From contig NZ_RAQQ01000011.1 in NCBI RefSeq assembly GCF_003610785.1, forward strand, positions 1-64,000: a stretch of DNA of 64,000 bases, read 5' to 3'. Positions within the stretch are counted from its first letter, which is position 1. Every line of letters starts with the position of its first letter. Shown one piece after another: positions 47,858 to 56,424 of this stretch. The notes under the pieces are model-generated. The model was not told the DNA's origin and searched no databases. It saw only the letters and a list, made by a program, of their open reading frames with translations. This stretch comes from Micromonospora globbae. GTDB lineage: Bacteria > Actinomycetota > Actinomycetes > Mycobacteriales > Micromonosporaceae. The position numbers and the translations under genes were made by a program.

Positions 47858-49609
47858 CTAGAACGGGATGTCGTCGTCGGTGCCGCCGCCCGAGCCCACG
47901 ACCGCGAACGGGTCCGCCGACTGGGTGATCGAACGGAGCGTCGGCGACGGCGCGCCGCCCGCCTCGCTCACCCGGGTCGCCCAGGCCGGGAACGGGAACT
48001 CCAGGCAGAGCGGGACCGGGATGTCCGGCTGGTTGACGAACATGGTGCCCGGCTTGGCCAGCAGGGCCCGCTGCCGCTGCGCCGGCGGCAGGAAGCCGTA
48101 CTCGGGCCGGGACGCCTCGGCGGGATCCAGCCGGCCGACGACGCGGATCGCCGAGTTGGTGACGATCCGCCGCTCCACCTCGCTGGCCGTCTGCTGCGCC
48201 CCGACCAGGATCACGCCGAGCGAGCGGCCCCGCTCGGCGATGTCGAGCAGCACCTCCTTGATCGGCGAGGAGCCCTCCCGCGGCGCGTACTTGTTCAGCT
48301 CGTCGAGGACGACGAAGAGCAGCGGCTTCGCCGTGCCGGCCTTCTCCTTGCGTTCGAACTCGCTCTTGAGCGTCACACCGACGACGAACCGCTGGGCGCG
48401 GTCCGGCAGGTTGTGCAGGTCGACCACGGTGATCTGCGCGCTCTCGGCCGTGTTGATGCGGTGCGGGCGCCGGGTCGACAGGTCGCCCCGGATGAGGCGG
48501 CCCAGGTCCTTCTTGCTGCCGATGAGGCGGCGGGCGAAGGCGTTCACCGTGCCGAGGCCGACGGCGCTGCCGGCCCACTCGGCGCGGGCCTCGTCGTCGT
48601 TCAACTGCTCGACGACGTGGTCGACCAGGTCGGCGTACGTGCCCAGCCGCACCCCGTCGATGCTCACCCCGCCGTCGGCGGGCTGCGCGTAGCGGGCCAG
48701 GTGGGCGGTGACCGAGTGGACCACCATCGTGTACTGCTGGCGTTCGTCGTCGGCGTCGGCGAACACGTACGGCAGGAGCCGGTCGGCGCAGAACTCCGAC
48801 AGCGTCCAGTAGAAGCTGTCGACCCCGGTGAGCCGGCTGCTCACGTCGGGGGTGCCCGAGGCGTCGCCGACCCGGGGCGGGGCGTGGACGCGGACGTCGG
48901 GGAAGGCGCCGGCGTCGAGGCCGAGGCGCGCGTAGGCGGCCCGGGTGTCGTCGTCGAGCCGGGCGTTCGGGTGGTCGAGGAAGAGCAGGTCCTCGCCCTT
49001 GACGTTGAAGATGAGGGCCTTGGCGTTGACCGCGTCGCCGCCGAGCACCCCGGAGCGGAAGACCGAGTAGAGCAGGAAGGTGGCGAAGCTGGTCTTGGTG
49101 GCCACGCCGGAGATGCCGGAGATGGAGACGTGCGCGCCGCGGGTGCCGTCGAGGAAGTCGGCGTTGAGGTAGACGGGCACGCCGTCGCGGCCCATCCCCA
49201 TCGGGATCCGCCGCTCCATCCGGTCGAAGTGCAGCGCGCGGGCGCGGGCGTCGCCCTCGGCCCGGTGGACCACGGCGCCGGGAGTCGGCGGCACGTAGAA
49301 CTCCGGGTCGACCCGCGTGGTCGTCACCTCGGCCGCCTCCTGCACCTGGGCCGGGAGGGTGCCGTCGGCGATGGCGAACACGTCCGAGTCGAACTGGGCG
49401 CCCTCGTGCCGGGCGCGCACCTGGGTGACCACCCCGGCGATCGTCACCGGCTCGCGGTCGGGCAGCTCGCGCCGGGTCACCACCACGTCGTCGAGTTGCA
49501 GGTAGCTGCCGGGGGAGACGGCCGTCCAGAACTGCAGTGGCGTGGCGTCGGCGGTGCCGAGCACCCGGCCGACGCCCTCGCCAGGGCCGTCGAAGCCGTC
49601 ATCGGTCAT
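47858..49609 (-). CDS. herA: HerA-like hexameric DNA translocase/ATPase
   Basis: This 583-residue protein is of the FtsK-HerA superfamily. A HAS-barrel-like beta domain occupies about residues 10-110. The RecA-like core holds a P-loop written GISGVATKTS (165-174, Lys172). This differs from GxxGxGK[ST] by one extra residue and by Thr instead of Gly before Lys. Walker B is LLFVVLDELNK (Asp436-Glu437), and ILVGAQQTASEVERRIVTNS is the sensor and arginine-finger region typical of HerA. It ends with an acidic DDDIPF tail. HerA pumps DNA into NurA during end resection. It is first in the operon, and no promoter motif could be fixed upstream. Confidence 0.87.
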   Translation of the reverse strand: MTDDGFDGPGEGVGRVLGTADATPLQFWTAVSPGSYLQLDDVVVTRRELPDREPVTIAGVVTQVRARHEGAQFDSDVFAIADGTLPAQVQEAAEVTTTRVDPEFYVPPTPGAVVHRAEGDARARALHFDRMERRIPMGMGRDGVPVYLNADFLDGTRGAHVSISGISGVATKTSFATFLLYSVFRSGVLGGDAVNAKALIFNVKGEDLLFLDHPNARLDDDTRAAYARLGLDAGAFPDVRVHAPPRVGDASGTPDVSSRLTGVDSFYWTLSEFCADRLLPYVFADADDERQQYTMVVHSVTAHLARYAQPADGGVSIDGVRLGTYADLVDHVVEQLNDDEARAEWAGSAVGLGTVNAFARRLIGSKKDLGRLIRGDLSTRRPHRINTAESAQITVVDLHNLPDRAQRFVVGVTLKSEFERKEKAGTAKPLLFVVLDELNKYAPREGSSPIKEVLLDIAERGRSLGVILVGAQQTASEVERRIVTNSAIRVVGRLDPAEASRPEYGFLPPAQRQRALLAKPGTMFVNQPDIPVPLCLEFPFPAWATRVSEAGGAPSPTLRSITQSADPFAVVGSGGGTDDDIPF

Positions 49610-49861
49610 CGGGCAACTCCGGTCGGCTGGTCATCGCGGTCGGCGCACACGTGGTGCATCCTGCCCGAGGAGTACGACAGGTCGCCACGCGACGCGGCGG
49701 ACATTACGCCGGCACGTGGCCGCCCCGCCGCAGCGTCACCCCGCCGGCACGGTGGGTGCCGGCGTTGGCGCCGCCACGACGGCCGGCGTTCGCCCCGCGT
49801 GCCGGCCACGCGTGGCGTGGGTGCCGGCACCCGTCGGTCGTGGGTGGCGCGGGCGCCGACC
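49610..49861. promoter_or_regulatory. GC-rich gap between the reductase gene and the herA operon
   Basis: This 252-bp stretch has no protein-like frame. It repeats GCCGGC words and short inverted GTGCCGGC/GCCGGCAC copies (for example near 49740-49765 and 49800-49830), so it can fold strongly. It should contain the promoter of the herA operon near 49640-49710, where GGACATTACG is the least GC-rich part, and possibly a terminator for the reductase gene in the opposite half. Confidence 0.35.
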
Positions 49862-50608
49862 TCAGTCGCGCGCGTAGCGCAGCAGCAGCGTCCCGTCGTC
49901 CGCGGCGAGCACGTGTCGCAGGGGGAGCCGCCGCGGCGGGCTCGGCTCACCGGCGACGATGCGGCCCGGCCCCGCGCCGGCCAGCAGCGGGGCGACGGTG
50001 AGGCACAGTTCGTCGACGAGGTCGGCCGCGGTGAGCGCGCCGAACAGCTGGGGGCCGCCCTCGCAGAGCAGTTGGCCGAGGCCGCGCCGGCGTAGCTCCG
50101 CGAGCCCGGCGGCGAGGTCCACCCGGTCGGTGCCGAGGCGCACCACGTCGGCCACCTTCTCCAGGTCGGGCCGGCGCGGAGCCTCGGCGCGGGTGAGCAC
50201 CAGCGGGCGCACCGGCGCGTCGGCGAAGGCGGCCTGCGCCGGGTCGAGGTCGAGCGAGCCGGAGACCACCACCAGGGTGGGGTACTCGGGCAGGCCGTGC
50301 TCCCGCCGCCAGGCGCGTCGGCGCTCGTCCAGGCGCACCGCGCGGTAGCCCTCGTGCCGCAGCGTCCCGGCGGCCACCACGAGCGCGTCGCAGAGCATCC
50401 GGAGCAGGCCGAAGACGCGCTTGTCCGGCTCGCCGGACAGGCCGGCCGAGTAGCCGTCCACGCTCACCGCGCCGTCGAGGCTCGTCACGAAGTTCATTCG
50501 CAGGCGCGGCCGGTCGGCCCGCGCGTAGAGCGCGGTCAGCGCGTCGTCGTCGAGGGGTCGCGCCGGGGGCGCGGGCCAGATCCGGCCGATCGGGATTCCG
50601 ACGCTCAT
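49862..50608 (-). CDS. RibD C-terminal-like (pyrimidine) reductase family protein
   Basis: This 248-residue protein has the dihydrofolate-reductase-like fold of the RibD C-terminal domain. NFVTSLDGAVSVDGYSAGLS is the hallmark N-terminal substrate/NADPH segment, LLCEGGPQLFGALTAADLVD is the second signature, and ELCLTVAPLLAG ends the core. In actinobacteria such stand-alone proteins are annotated pyrimidine reductase family, and may reduce a riboflavin intermediate or an unrelated compound. It starts at the ATG at 50608, divergent from the pRiA4b ORF-3-like gene 150 bp away. Confidence 0.88.
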   Translation of the reverse strand: MSVGIPIGRIWPAPPARPLDDDALTALYARADRPRLRMNFVTSLDGAVSVDGYSAGLSGEPDKRVFGLLRMLCDALVVAAGTLRHEGYRAVRLDERRRAWRREHGLPEYPTLVVVSGSLDLDPAQAAFADAPVRPLVLTRAEAPRRPDLEKVADVVRLGTDRVDLAAGLAELRRRGLGQLLCEGGPQLFGALTAADLVDELCLTVAPLLAGAGPGRIVAGEPSPPRRLPLRHVLAADDGTLLLRYARD

Positions 50609-50758
50609 TCGCTGGCCGGACCGGTGACCGGAGGGGTCGGTCGGGGGGTACGGTGCTGGCAGTCGCACCAGTTCCGCCCCGGACAGTCGTCGTGCCGCCT
50701 CGCCCGGCACGCTCGGCAGATCATGCTCGCAGCCTATGCCGAGGAGGAGGGGGACAGC

Positions 50759-51304
50759 ATGCCGCGTCAGATCTTCCAGCTGAGGATCTCCCTTGTCGGG
50801 GTCCGCCCGCCGGTCTGGCGCCGGGTGCTCGTGCCGGCCGGTTACACCCTCGACCGGCTGCACCGGGTGATCCAGCACGCGATGGGCTGGCGCGACTGCC
50901 ACCTGCACTCGTTCGAGATCGACGGCCTCCAGTACGGCGAGCCCGACCCGGACGGCGAGCTGGCGCTGCACGACGAACTCGACGTCCGGCTCGACGCGGT
51001 GCTCGGCAAGGGCAGCCGCTTCGAGTACACGTACGACTTCGGCGACTGGTGGGAGCACGAGGTCGTGGTGGAGGACGCGGTCACCGCCGACCCGGACGAG
51101 CGGTACCCGGCCTGCCTGGACGGTGAGCGGGCGTGCCCGCCGGAGGACGTGGGCGGCGTGTCCGGCTACCGGGCGCTGCTCGCCGCCCTGGCCGATCCCG
51201 GCCACCCGGAGCACCACGCCATGCGGGACTGGGTGGGGGACGCCTTCGACCCGGCCGCGTTCGATCCCGGCCGCGCCGCCACCCTGCTTCGCCGCTTCTG
51301 CTGA
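50759..51304 (+). CDS. Plasmid pRiA4b ORF-3 family protein
   Basis: This 181-residue protein belongs to the pRiA4b ORF-3-like family (IS1096 element passenger TnpR-like fold). It has ISLVGVRPPVWRRVLVPAGY at the N-terminus, LHRVIQHAMGWRDCHLHSFE, the YTYDFGDWWEHEVVVED core, and YPACLDGERACPPEDVGGVS, in which a Cys pair is typical. The function is unknown. Homologues occur in transposons and as single chromosomal genes, and no transposon ends are seen here. The ATG at 50759 follows GAGGAGGAGGG. Confidence 0.88.
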   Translation: MPRQIFQLRISLVGVRPPVWRRVLVPAGYTLDRLHRVIQHAMGWRDCHLHSFEIDGLQYGEPDPDGELALHDELDVRLDAVLGKGSRFEYTYDFGDWWEHEVVVEDAVTADPDERYPACLDGERACPPEDVGGVSGYRALLAALADPGHPEHHAMRDWVGDAFDPAAFDPGRAATLLRRFC

Positions 51305-51362
51305 CGCGCCGCGGAGGCGCCGTGCGCCGCCGCCCCGTGGCCTCTCGTCGGCGGTAACAATC

Positions 51363-51376
51363 TGGGAACGCTCCCA
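51363..51376. promoter_or_regulatory. CebR operator 1
   Basis: TGGGAACGCTCCCA differs at one base from the CebR consensus TGGGAGCGCTCCCA that I recall from Streptomyces. It lies upstream of the -35 hexamer, suitable for looping with the operators downstream. Confidence 0.85.
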
Positions 51377-51384
51377 GTGGTCTA

Positions 51385-51413
51385 TTGACACCCTCGACAC
51401 GTGCCCGCAATCT
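51385..51413 (+). promoter_or_regulatory. Predicted cebE promoter
   Basis: TTGACA at 51385-51390 is a perfect -35. With 17-bp spacing the -10 would be CAATCT at 51408-51413, which keeps A2 and T6. Transcription would start close to 51420, inside operator 2, giving direct CebR repression. Confidence 0.65.
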
Positions 51414-51415
51414 CA

Positions 51416-51429
51416 TGGGAGCGCTCCCG
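51416..51429. promoter_or_regulatory. CebR operator 2
   Basis: TGGGAGCGCTCCCG matches the CebR consensus in 13 of 14 positions and covers the predicted transcription start. It is probably the main repression site. Confidence 0.88.
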
Positions 51430-51447
51430 GATCAATGCGCGCATCGA

Positions 51448-51461
51448 CGGGAGCGCTCCCG
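51448..51461. promoter_or_regulatory. CebR operator 3
   Basis: CGGGAGCGCTCCCG is a perfect 14-bp palindrome, centred 32 bp (about three helical turns) after operator 2 in the transcribed leader. It would permit side-by-side binding or a roadblock. Confidence 0.85.
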
Positions 51462-51607
51462 GCGCGTGGGGCCGAGGCTCCCCGGCCACACGAACCAGGC
51501 GGAACACGGCACGAGGCGTGACCACCGAACCGGAGAGTCGGGGAGCACGCCGCACCACGAGCACACCAGAACCACCACACGAGCAACCCACCTGAGAGGG
51601 GTCAGGG

Positions 51608-52918
51608 ATGAGCGTCATCAGGCGCCGGCTCCGCACTGTCGCGGTCGCCGCGCTGGCCGCGGGCGTGGCCCTCGGCAGCACGGCGTGCAGCAAGAGCAAT
51701 GACGACGAGGCAGGCGAGGGCGGGCAGGTCAAGCTGGTCCTCCAGACCTTCTCCAACTTCGGTTACGACCAGGCCATCAAGGACTTCGAGGCGGCCAACC
51801 CGACCATCAAGGTCGAGCACCAGCGGATGGGCGAGCTGCGCGACTTCCAGCCCAAGCTGGTGCAGTGGCTGGCGGCGGGCAGCGGCGCCGGTGACGTGGT
51901 CGGCCTGGAAGAGGGTGTGCTGCTGCAGTACGTCCAGAACCACGACAAGTTCACCAACCTGCTCGACCTCGGCGCCGGCGAACTGAAGGCCAACTTCCCC
52001 GAGTGGAAGTGGAACAACGCCCTGACGCCGGACGGCAAGAAGCTGATCGGCCTCGGCACCGACGTCGGCGGCCTGGCCATGTGCTATCGCAAGGACCTGT
52101 TCCAGCAGGCCGGCCTGCCGACCGACCGGGAGACGGTCTCCCAGCGGATCAAGACCTGGGACGACTACATCGCGCTCGGCCGCGAGTACAAGGCCAGCGG
52201 CAAGGTCAAGGCGGCGTGGCTCGACAGCGCGACCAGCCTCATGCAGCCGTACGTGATGCAGAACTCCGAGGTCTTCTTCTTCGGCAAGGACAACTCGTTC
52301 ATCGGCGACACGAACCCGGTGATCCGCAAGGCGTGGGACACGGGTCTGCAGATGGCCGCCGAGGGGCTGACCGCCAAGGCCCAGCGCTGGAGCGCGGACT
52401 GGGACGCGGCGTTCAAGAACAACGCGTTCGCCACCATCCCCTGCCCGGCCTGGATGACCGAGGGCATCATCGCCCAGCGTTCCGGCCCGACCAACGCCGG
52501 CAAGTGGGACATCGCCACGATCCCGGGCGGCGGCGGCAACTGGGGCGGCTCCTACCTCGCCATCCCGGCCCAGACCAAGCACCCGAAGGAGGCGTACCTG
52601 CTGGCGAAGTACCTGACCAGCAAGGAGGGCCACCTGGCGGCGTTCAAGGAGGCGGGGGCCATGCCGTCCAGCATCCCCGGCATCGAGGACCCGGCCTTCA
52701 AGGGCAAGACGAGCGAGTACTTCAGCGGCGCCCCGGTCGGCCAGATCTTCGGTGACAGCGTCAAGAACATGAAGCCCGTCTTCCTCGGTGCCAAGCACCA
52801 GCAGGTGTGGGAGACCATCGTCGAGCCGCAGATGCAGGCGGCCGAGCGCGGCCAGCTCAGTTCGGCCGCCGCGTGGACCAAGGCGATGGACGAGGCCAAG
52901 AAGGTGTCGGCCGGCTGA
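51608..52918 (+). CDS. cebE: Cellobiose/cello-oligosaccharide-binding lipoprotein
   Basis: This 436-residue solute-binding lipoprotein has lipobox STAC with Cys27. It belongs to the carbohydrate-uptake-1 binding proteins (LVLQTFSNFGYDQAIKDFEA at the start, GGGGNWGGSYLAIPAQTKHP near the ligand site, KEAYLLAKYLTSKEG late). The substrate cellobiose/cellotriose is inferred from the CebR boxes and from the adjoining permease and beta-glucosidase genes. It starts at the ATG at 51608 after GAGAGGGG. Two stem-loops follow the gene, which would let cebE mRNA accumulate above cebFG, as is usual for binding proteins. Confidence 0.92.
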   Translation: MSVIRRRLRTVAVAALAAGVALGSTACSKSNDDEAGEGGQVKLVLQTFSNFGYDQAIKDFEAANPTIKVEHQRMGELRDFQPKLVQWLAAGSGAGDVVGLEEGVLLQYVQNHDKFTNLLDLGAGELKANFPEWKWNNALTPDGKKLIGLGTDVGGLAMCYRKDLFQQAGLPTDRETVSQRIKTWDDYIALGREYKASGKVKAAWLDSATSLMQPYVMQNSEVFFFGKDNSFIGDTNPVIRKAWDTGLQMAAEGLTAKAQRWSADWDAAFKNNAFATIPCPAWMTEGIIAQRSGPTNAGKWDIATIPGGGGNWGGSYLAIPAQTKHPKEAYLLAKYLTSKEGHLAAFKEAGAMPSSIPGIEDPAFKGKTSEYFSGAPVGQIFGDSVKNMKPVFLGAKHQQVWETIVEPQMQAAERGQLSSAAAWTKAMDEAKKVSAG

Positions 52919-52934
52919 ACCGCCGGTGACCAGC

Positions 52935-53004
52935 CCGGCTCACGGACACGGGGTGCCGTGAGCCGGCGGCGGCGCCCATGCCCGGCACGGGTGTGGGCGC
53001 CGCC
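52935..53004 (+). promoter_or_regulatory. Two tandem hairpins between cebE and cebF
   Basis: CCGGCTCACGG (52935-52945) pairs with CCGTGAGCCGG (52956-52966). GGCGGCGCCCA (52968-52978) pairs with TGGGCGCCGCC (52994-53004). Both stems are perfect 11-mers and stand back to back in the 122-bp gap. They probably act as partial terminators or mRNA stabilisers for cebE rather than as operon ends, because cebF has no operator of its own. Confidence 0.7.
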
Positions 53005-53040
53005 GCGAGGCCGCCTCCTCTCTTCCCGGAAGGACCTGCC

Positions 53041-54024
53041 ATGAGTTCCACTGTCGGCGCGGCACCGCCACGGCGGGCCGCCACGCCAGCTCGTCATCGA
53101 CCACAGCCACGCCGTTCCTCGTACCGGCTCGGCCGCTGGGACCTCAAGTACTCGCCGTACCTCTACGTCGCGCCGTTCTTCGTCCTCTTCGGGATCTTCG
53201 GCCTCTTCCCGCTCCTCTACACCGTCTACGTCTCGCTGTTCGACTACGAGCTGCTGAGCGGCACCCGGGAGTTCGCGGGTCTGGAGAACTACCGCGTCCT
53301 GCTGGCGGACGCCCAGTTCTGGAACGCCGCGTACAACACCGTCGGCATCTTCGTGCTCAGCACGGTGCCGCAGCTCATCGTGGCGCTCCTGCTCGCCAAC
53401 CTGTTGAACCGTCAGATGCGCGGTCGCACGCTGCTGCGCATGGGCATCGTGGTGCCCAACATCACCTCGGTCGCGGCGGTCGGCATCATCTTCGCGCTGA
53501 TCTTCGCCGACCGGTACGGCCTGGTGAACTGGCTGCTCGGCACCGTCGGCATCGACCCGGTCGCCTGGCGGGACAACCGCTACGCCTCCTGGCTCGCGAT
53601 CGCCTTCATGGTCGACTGGCGGTGGACGGGCTACAACGCGCTGATCTACCTCGGCGCCATGCAGGCCATCCCGCGGGACCTGTACGAGTCGGCCTCGTTG
53701 GACGGCGCCTCGGCCTGGCGGCAGTTCTGGCAGATCACCGTGCCGCTGATCCGGCCGACCATCCTCTTCACGGTCATCATCTCCACCATCGGCGGATTCC
53801 AGATCTTCACCGAGCCCCTCATGTACGGGCACGGGATGGTCCGCGGTGGCGCGGAGCACGAGTTCCAGACGCTGGCCATGTACATCTACGAGCAGACCTT
53901 CACGGGCAACGCGGAGTACGGCTACGGCGCCGCGATGTCGTGGCTGCTCTTCCTGATGATCATCATCTTCGCGCTGATCAACTTCGCGCTGGTCCGGCGC
54001 TCGGTGAAGGGGGAGCAGAAGTGA
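53041..54024 (+). CDS. cebF: Cellobiose ABC transporter permease CebF
   Basis: This 327-residue MalF-type permease has six helices, starting at about residue 42 ([20 protein letters not shown]). The EAA loop that docks onto the shared ATPase reads [20 protein letters not shown]. No ATPase gene is in the operon, so it should use a global one such as MsiK encoded elsewhere. It starts at the ATG at 53041 with GGAAGG. The stop overlaps cebG as GTGA. Confidence 0.93.
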   Translation: MSSTVGAAPPRRAATPARHRPQPRRSSYRLGRWDLKYSPYLYVAPFFVLFGIFGLFPLLYTVYVSLFDYELLSGTREFAGLENYRVLLADAQFWNAAYNTVGIFVLSTVPQLIVALLLANLLNRQMRGRTLLRMGIVVPNITSVAAVGIIFALIFADRYGLVNWLLGTVGIDPVAWRDNRYASWLAIAFMVDWRWTGYNALIYLGAMQAIPRDLYESASLDGASAWRQFWQITVPLIRPTILFTVIISTIGGFQIFTEPLMYGHGMVRGGAEHEFQTLAMYIYEQTFTGNAEYGYGAAMSWLLFLMIIIFALINFALVRRSVKGEQK

Positions 54025-54917
54025 CCACCACCCAGGCCCTTCCCCGATCCGTCACCCCGCCGCCGCGGGCCCGCCGCGGTCGTACGCCGGGAGCCCGGCT
54101 CTGGGAGGCCAGCCCGCTGACGTACCTCGCGCTGATCCTCGGGTGCGTGCTGTCGGTCTTCCCGATCGTCTGGTCGTTCATCATCGCCTCGCGGGACAAC
54201 AGCGCCGTCTACGACATGCCGCCCACGCCGGGCGGGATGCTCTTCGAGAACATCGACCGGATGCTCGCCAACGAGGACGCCGCGTTCCTCTACGGGCTGG
54301 TCAACTCGGCCGTGGTGTCGACCATCGTCACCGTCTCGGTGATCTTCTTCTCCAGCCTGGCCGGCTTCGCGCTCGCCAAGCTGCGGTTCCGGGGCCGCAA
54401 CGGCCTGCTCCTGGTGATCGTGCTGACGATGATGGTGCCGACCCAGCTCGGCATCATCCCGCTCTACCTCATGATGGTCGAGCTGGAGTGGACGGGGACC
54501 CTGCAGGCGGTCATCGTGCCGTTCCTCGTGCAGGGGTTCGGGGTGTTCATGATGCGCCAGTACGCCCTGGCCGCGGTCAGCGACGAGCTCATCGAGGCCG
54601 CCCGCCTCGACGGCTGCTCGACCTGGCGGATCTACTGGAACGTGGTGCTGCCCGCGCTGCGCCCGGCCGCGGCCGTACTCGGGCTGCTGACGTTCATGCA
54701 GACCTGGAACGAGTTCCTCTGGCCGTTCGTCGTGCTCACCCCGGACACCCCGACGGTGCAGTACTCCCTCAAGATCCTTTCGTCCGGCCTGTACCAGACC
54801 GACTACACCGCGCTGTTCGCCGGCACCGCGTTGGCGACCCTGCCGCTGCTGGTCGTGTTCCTCGTCTTCGGCCGCCAGATCATCGGCGGGATCATGGAAG
54901 GTGCCGTCAAGTCGTGA
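54021..54917 (+). CDS. cebG: Cellobiose ABC transporter permease CebG
   Basis: This 298-residue MalG-type permease has six helices; the first is [20 protein letters not shown] at about 38. The EAA loop is [20 protein letters not shown], then PALRP. It pairs with CebF for uptake of cellobiose delivered by CebE. The GTG start lies in the cebF stop (GTGA) and its own stop overlaps the bglC GTG in the same way, so the three genes are translated in a coupled chain. Confidence 0.93.
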   Translation: MTTTQALPRSVTPPPRARRGRTPGARLWEASPLTYLALILGCVLSVFPIVWSFIIASRDNSAVYDMPPTPGGMLFENIDRMLANEDAAFLYGLVNSAVVSTIVTVSVIFFSSLAGFALAKLRFRGRNGLLLVIVLTMMVPTQLGIIPLYLMMVELEWTGTLQAVIVPFLVQGFGVFMMRQYALAAVSDELIEAARLDGCSTWRIYWNVVLPALRPAAAVLGLLTFMQTWNEFLWPFVVLTPDTPTVQYSLKILSSGLYQTDYTALFAGTALATLPLLVVFLVFGRQIIGGIMEGAVKS

Positions 54918-56347
54918 GCAACCCTGCCACCCCGACCGCCCTCGGCGTCCTCGACGAGCGCCCGCCACTGACCTTCCCGCCCGGCTTCCTCTGGGGCGCG
55001 GCGACCGCGGCCTACCAGGTCGAGGGGGCGGTCGCCGAGGGCGGCCGAGGGCCGTCGATCTGGGACACCTTCAGCCACACGCCCGGGCGGGTACGCGAGG
55101 GGCACACCGGCGACGTGGCCTGCGACCACTACCACCGGCTCGGCGAGGACGTGGCCCTCATGGCCGAGCTGGGGCTCAAGTCGTACCGCTTCTCGGTCGC
55201 CTGGCCGCGGGTGCAGCCCGGCGGCGCCGGCCCGGCCAACCCGGCGGGGCTCGACTTCTACCGCCGGCTCGTCGACGAGCTGCTGGCGCACGGCATCGAG
55301 CCCTGGCTCACCCTGTACCACTGGGACCTGCCGCAGCCGCTGGAGGACGCCGGCGGCTGGCCGGCCCGCGACACGGCCGGCCGGTTCGCCGACTACACCG
55401 CGCTGGTCGCGGACGCGCTCGGCGACCGGGTGCGCTACTGGACCACGCTCAACGAGCCGTGGTGCTCGGCGTTCCTCGGCTACGGCTCCGGGGCGCACGC
55501 GCCCGGCCGCTCCGACGGGGCGGACGCGGTCCGGGCCGGGCACCACCTGATGCTCGGCCACGGGCTCGCCGTGCAGGCGCTGCGGGCCGCGCGCCCGGAG
55601 GCGCAGGTGGGGGTGACGGTCAACCTCTATCCGGTCACCCCGGCCACCGACACCCCGGGCGACCGGGACGCGGCGCGGCGGATCGACGCGCTCGCGAACC
55701 GGTTCTTCCTCGACCCGCTGCTGCGCGGGGCGTACCCGGCGGATCTGCTGGCCGACCTGCGGCAGGTGACCGACTTCGGCCACGTGCGCGACGGCGACCT
55801 CGCGGTGATCGCCAGCCCGCTGGACCTGGTGGGCGTCAACTACTACAGCCGGCACGTGGTGGCCGCGCCCGTCGAGGGCGTCGCGCCCGAGCCGTACTGG
55901 CGCTCGCCGTCGTGCTGGCCCGGGAGCGAGGACGTCCGCTTCGTCACCCGGGGCGTGCCGGTCACCGACATGAACTGGGAGATCGACGCCCCCGGCCTGG
56001 TCGAGACGCTGCGCCGGGTGCACGAGGAGTACACCGACCTTCCGCTCTACGTGACCGAGAACGGCTCGGCCTTCGTCGACGAGGTCGTGGACGGCCGCGT
56101 CGACGACGCCGACCGGCTCGCGTACTTCGACGCCCACCTGCGCGCCGCGCACGAGGCCATCACCGCCGGCGTCCCTCTGCGCGGCTACTTCGCCTGGTCA
56201 CTGATGGATAATTTCGAGTGGGCCTGGGGCTACACCAAGCGGTTCGGCATGATCTACGTCGACTACGAGAGTCAGGCCCGCATCCCGAAGTCCAGCGCCA
56301 GGTGGTACGCCGAGGTGATCCGACGCAACGGTCTGGCCGCAGAATAG
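54914..56347 (+). CDS. bglC: GH1 beta-glucosidase (cellobiose-cleaving)
   Basis: This 477-residue cytoplasmic family GH1 enzyme hydrolyses imported cellobiose or cello-oligosaccharides to glucose. The acid/base Glu181 is in TLNEPWC and the nucleophile Glu382 in YVTENGSAF. Other GH1 landmarks are [20 protein letters not shown], the [10 protein letters not shown] strand and [19 protein letters not shown]. There is no signal peptide, consistent with action after uptake. The GTG start overlaps the cebG stop. A strong hairpin separates it from cebR. Confidence 0.95.
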   Translation: MSNPATPTALGVLDERPPLTFPPGFLWGAATAAYQVEGAVAEGGRGPSIWDTFSHTPGRVREGHTGDVACDHYHRLGEDVALMAELGLKSYRFSVAWPRVQPGGAGPANPAGLDFYRRLVDELLAHGIEPWLTLYHWDLPQPLEDAGGWPARDTAGRFADYTALVADALGDRVRYWTTLNEPWCSAFLGYGSGAHAPGRSDGADAVRAGHHLMLGHGLAVQALRAARPEAQVGVTVNLYPVTPATDTPGDRDAARRIDALANRFFLDPLLRGAYPADLLADLRQVTDFGHVRDGDLAVIASPLDLVGVNYYSRHVVAAPVEGVAPEPYWRSPSCWPGSEDVRFVTRGVPVTDMNWEIDAPGLVETLRRVHEEYTDLPLYVTENGSAFVDEVVDGRVDDADRLAYFDAHLRAAHEAITAGVPLRGYFAWSLMDNFEWAWGYTKRFGMIYVDYESQARIPKSSARWYAEVIRRNGLAAE

Positions 56348-56363
56348 GCTCGGGCCAGCATGC

Positions 56364-56405
56364 GGGCGGTCCGGCGCCACGGTCGGCGGCGGCGCCGGAC
56401 CGCCC
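56364..56405 (+). terminator. 15-bp stem hairpin between bglC and cebR
   Basis: GGGCGGTCCGGCGCC at 56364-56378 pairs perfectly with GGCGCCGGACCGCCC at 56391-56405 (12-nt loop), 17 bp after the bglC stop. It is a strong terminator or attenuator. cebR begins only 20 bp later, so repressor mRNA would come from read-through or from a weak promoter inside bglC. Confidence 0.8.
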
Positions 56406-56424
56406 GACGTCGGAGGAGCAGACG

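Larger units (their letters stand above)
51305..51607 (+). promoter_or_regulatory. Control region of the cellobiose operon
   Basis: This gap of about 300 bp between the pRiA4b-like gene and cebE holds three CebR-type operators (51363, 51416, 51448) and a promoter-like pair (TTGACA at 51385). The rest, 51465-51600, is an A/C-rich leader (CACCAGAACCACCACACGAG) ending in GAGAGGGG before the cebE start. The unstructured leader suggests easy ribosome loading. Confidence 0.75.

Noticed and set aside
43253..49609. HerA-NurA operon as a classical anti-phage island (for example HerA-SIR2)
   Set aside because: The HerA here is next to SbcCD and a nuclease of NurA type, with no SIR2, DUF4297 or toxin domain. 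DNA repair is the simpler reading, although a defence role is not excluded.
50759..51304. Transposon indicated by the pRiA4b ORF-3-like gene
   Set aside because: No terminal inverted repeats, transposase or target duplication surround it. Chromosomal single copies of this family are common.
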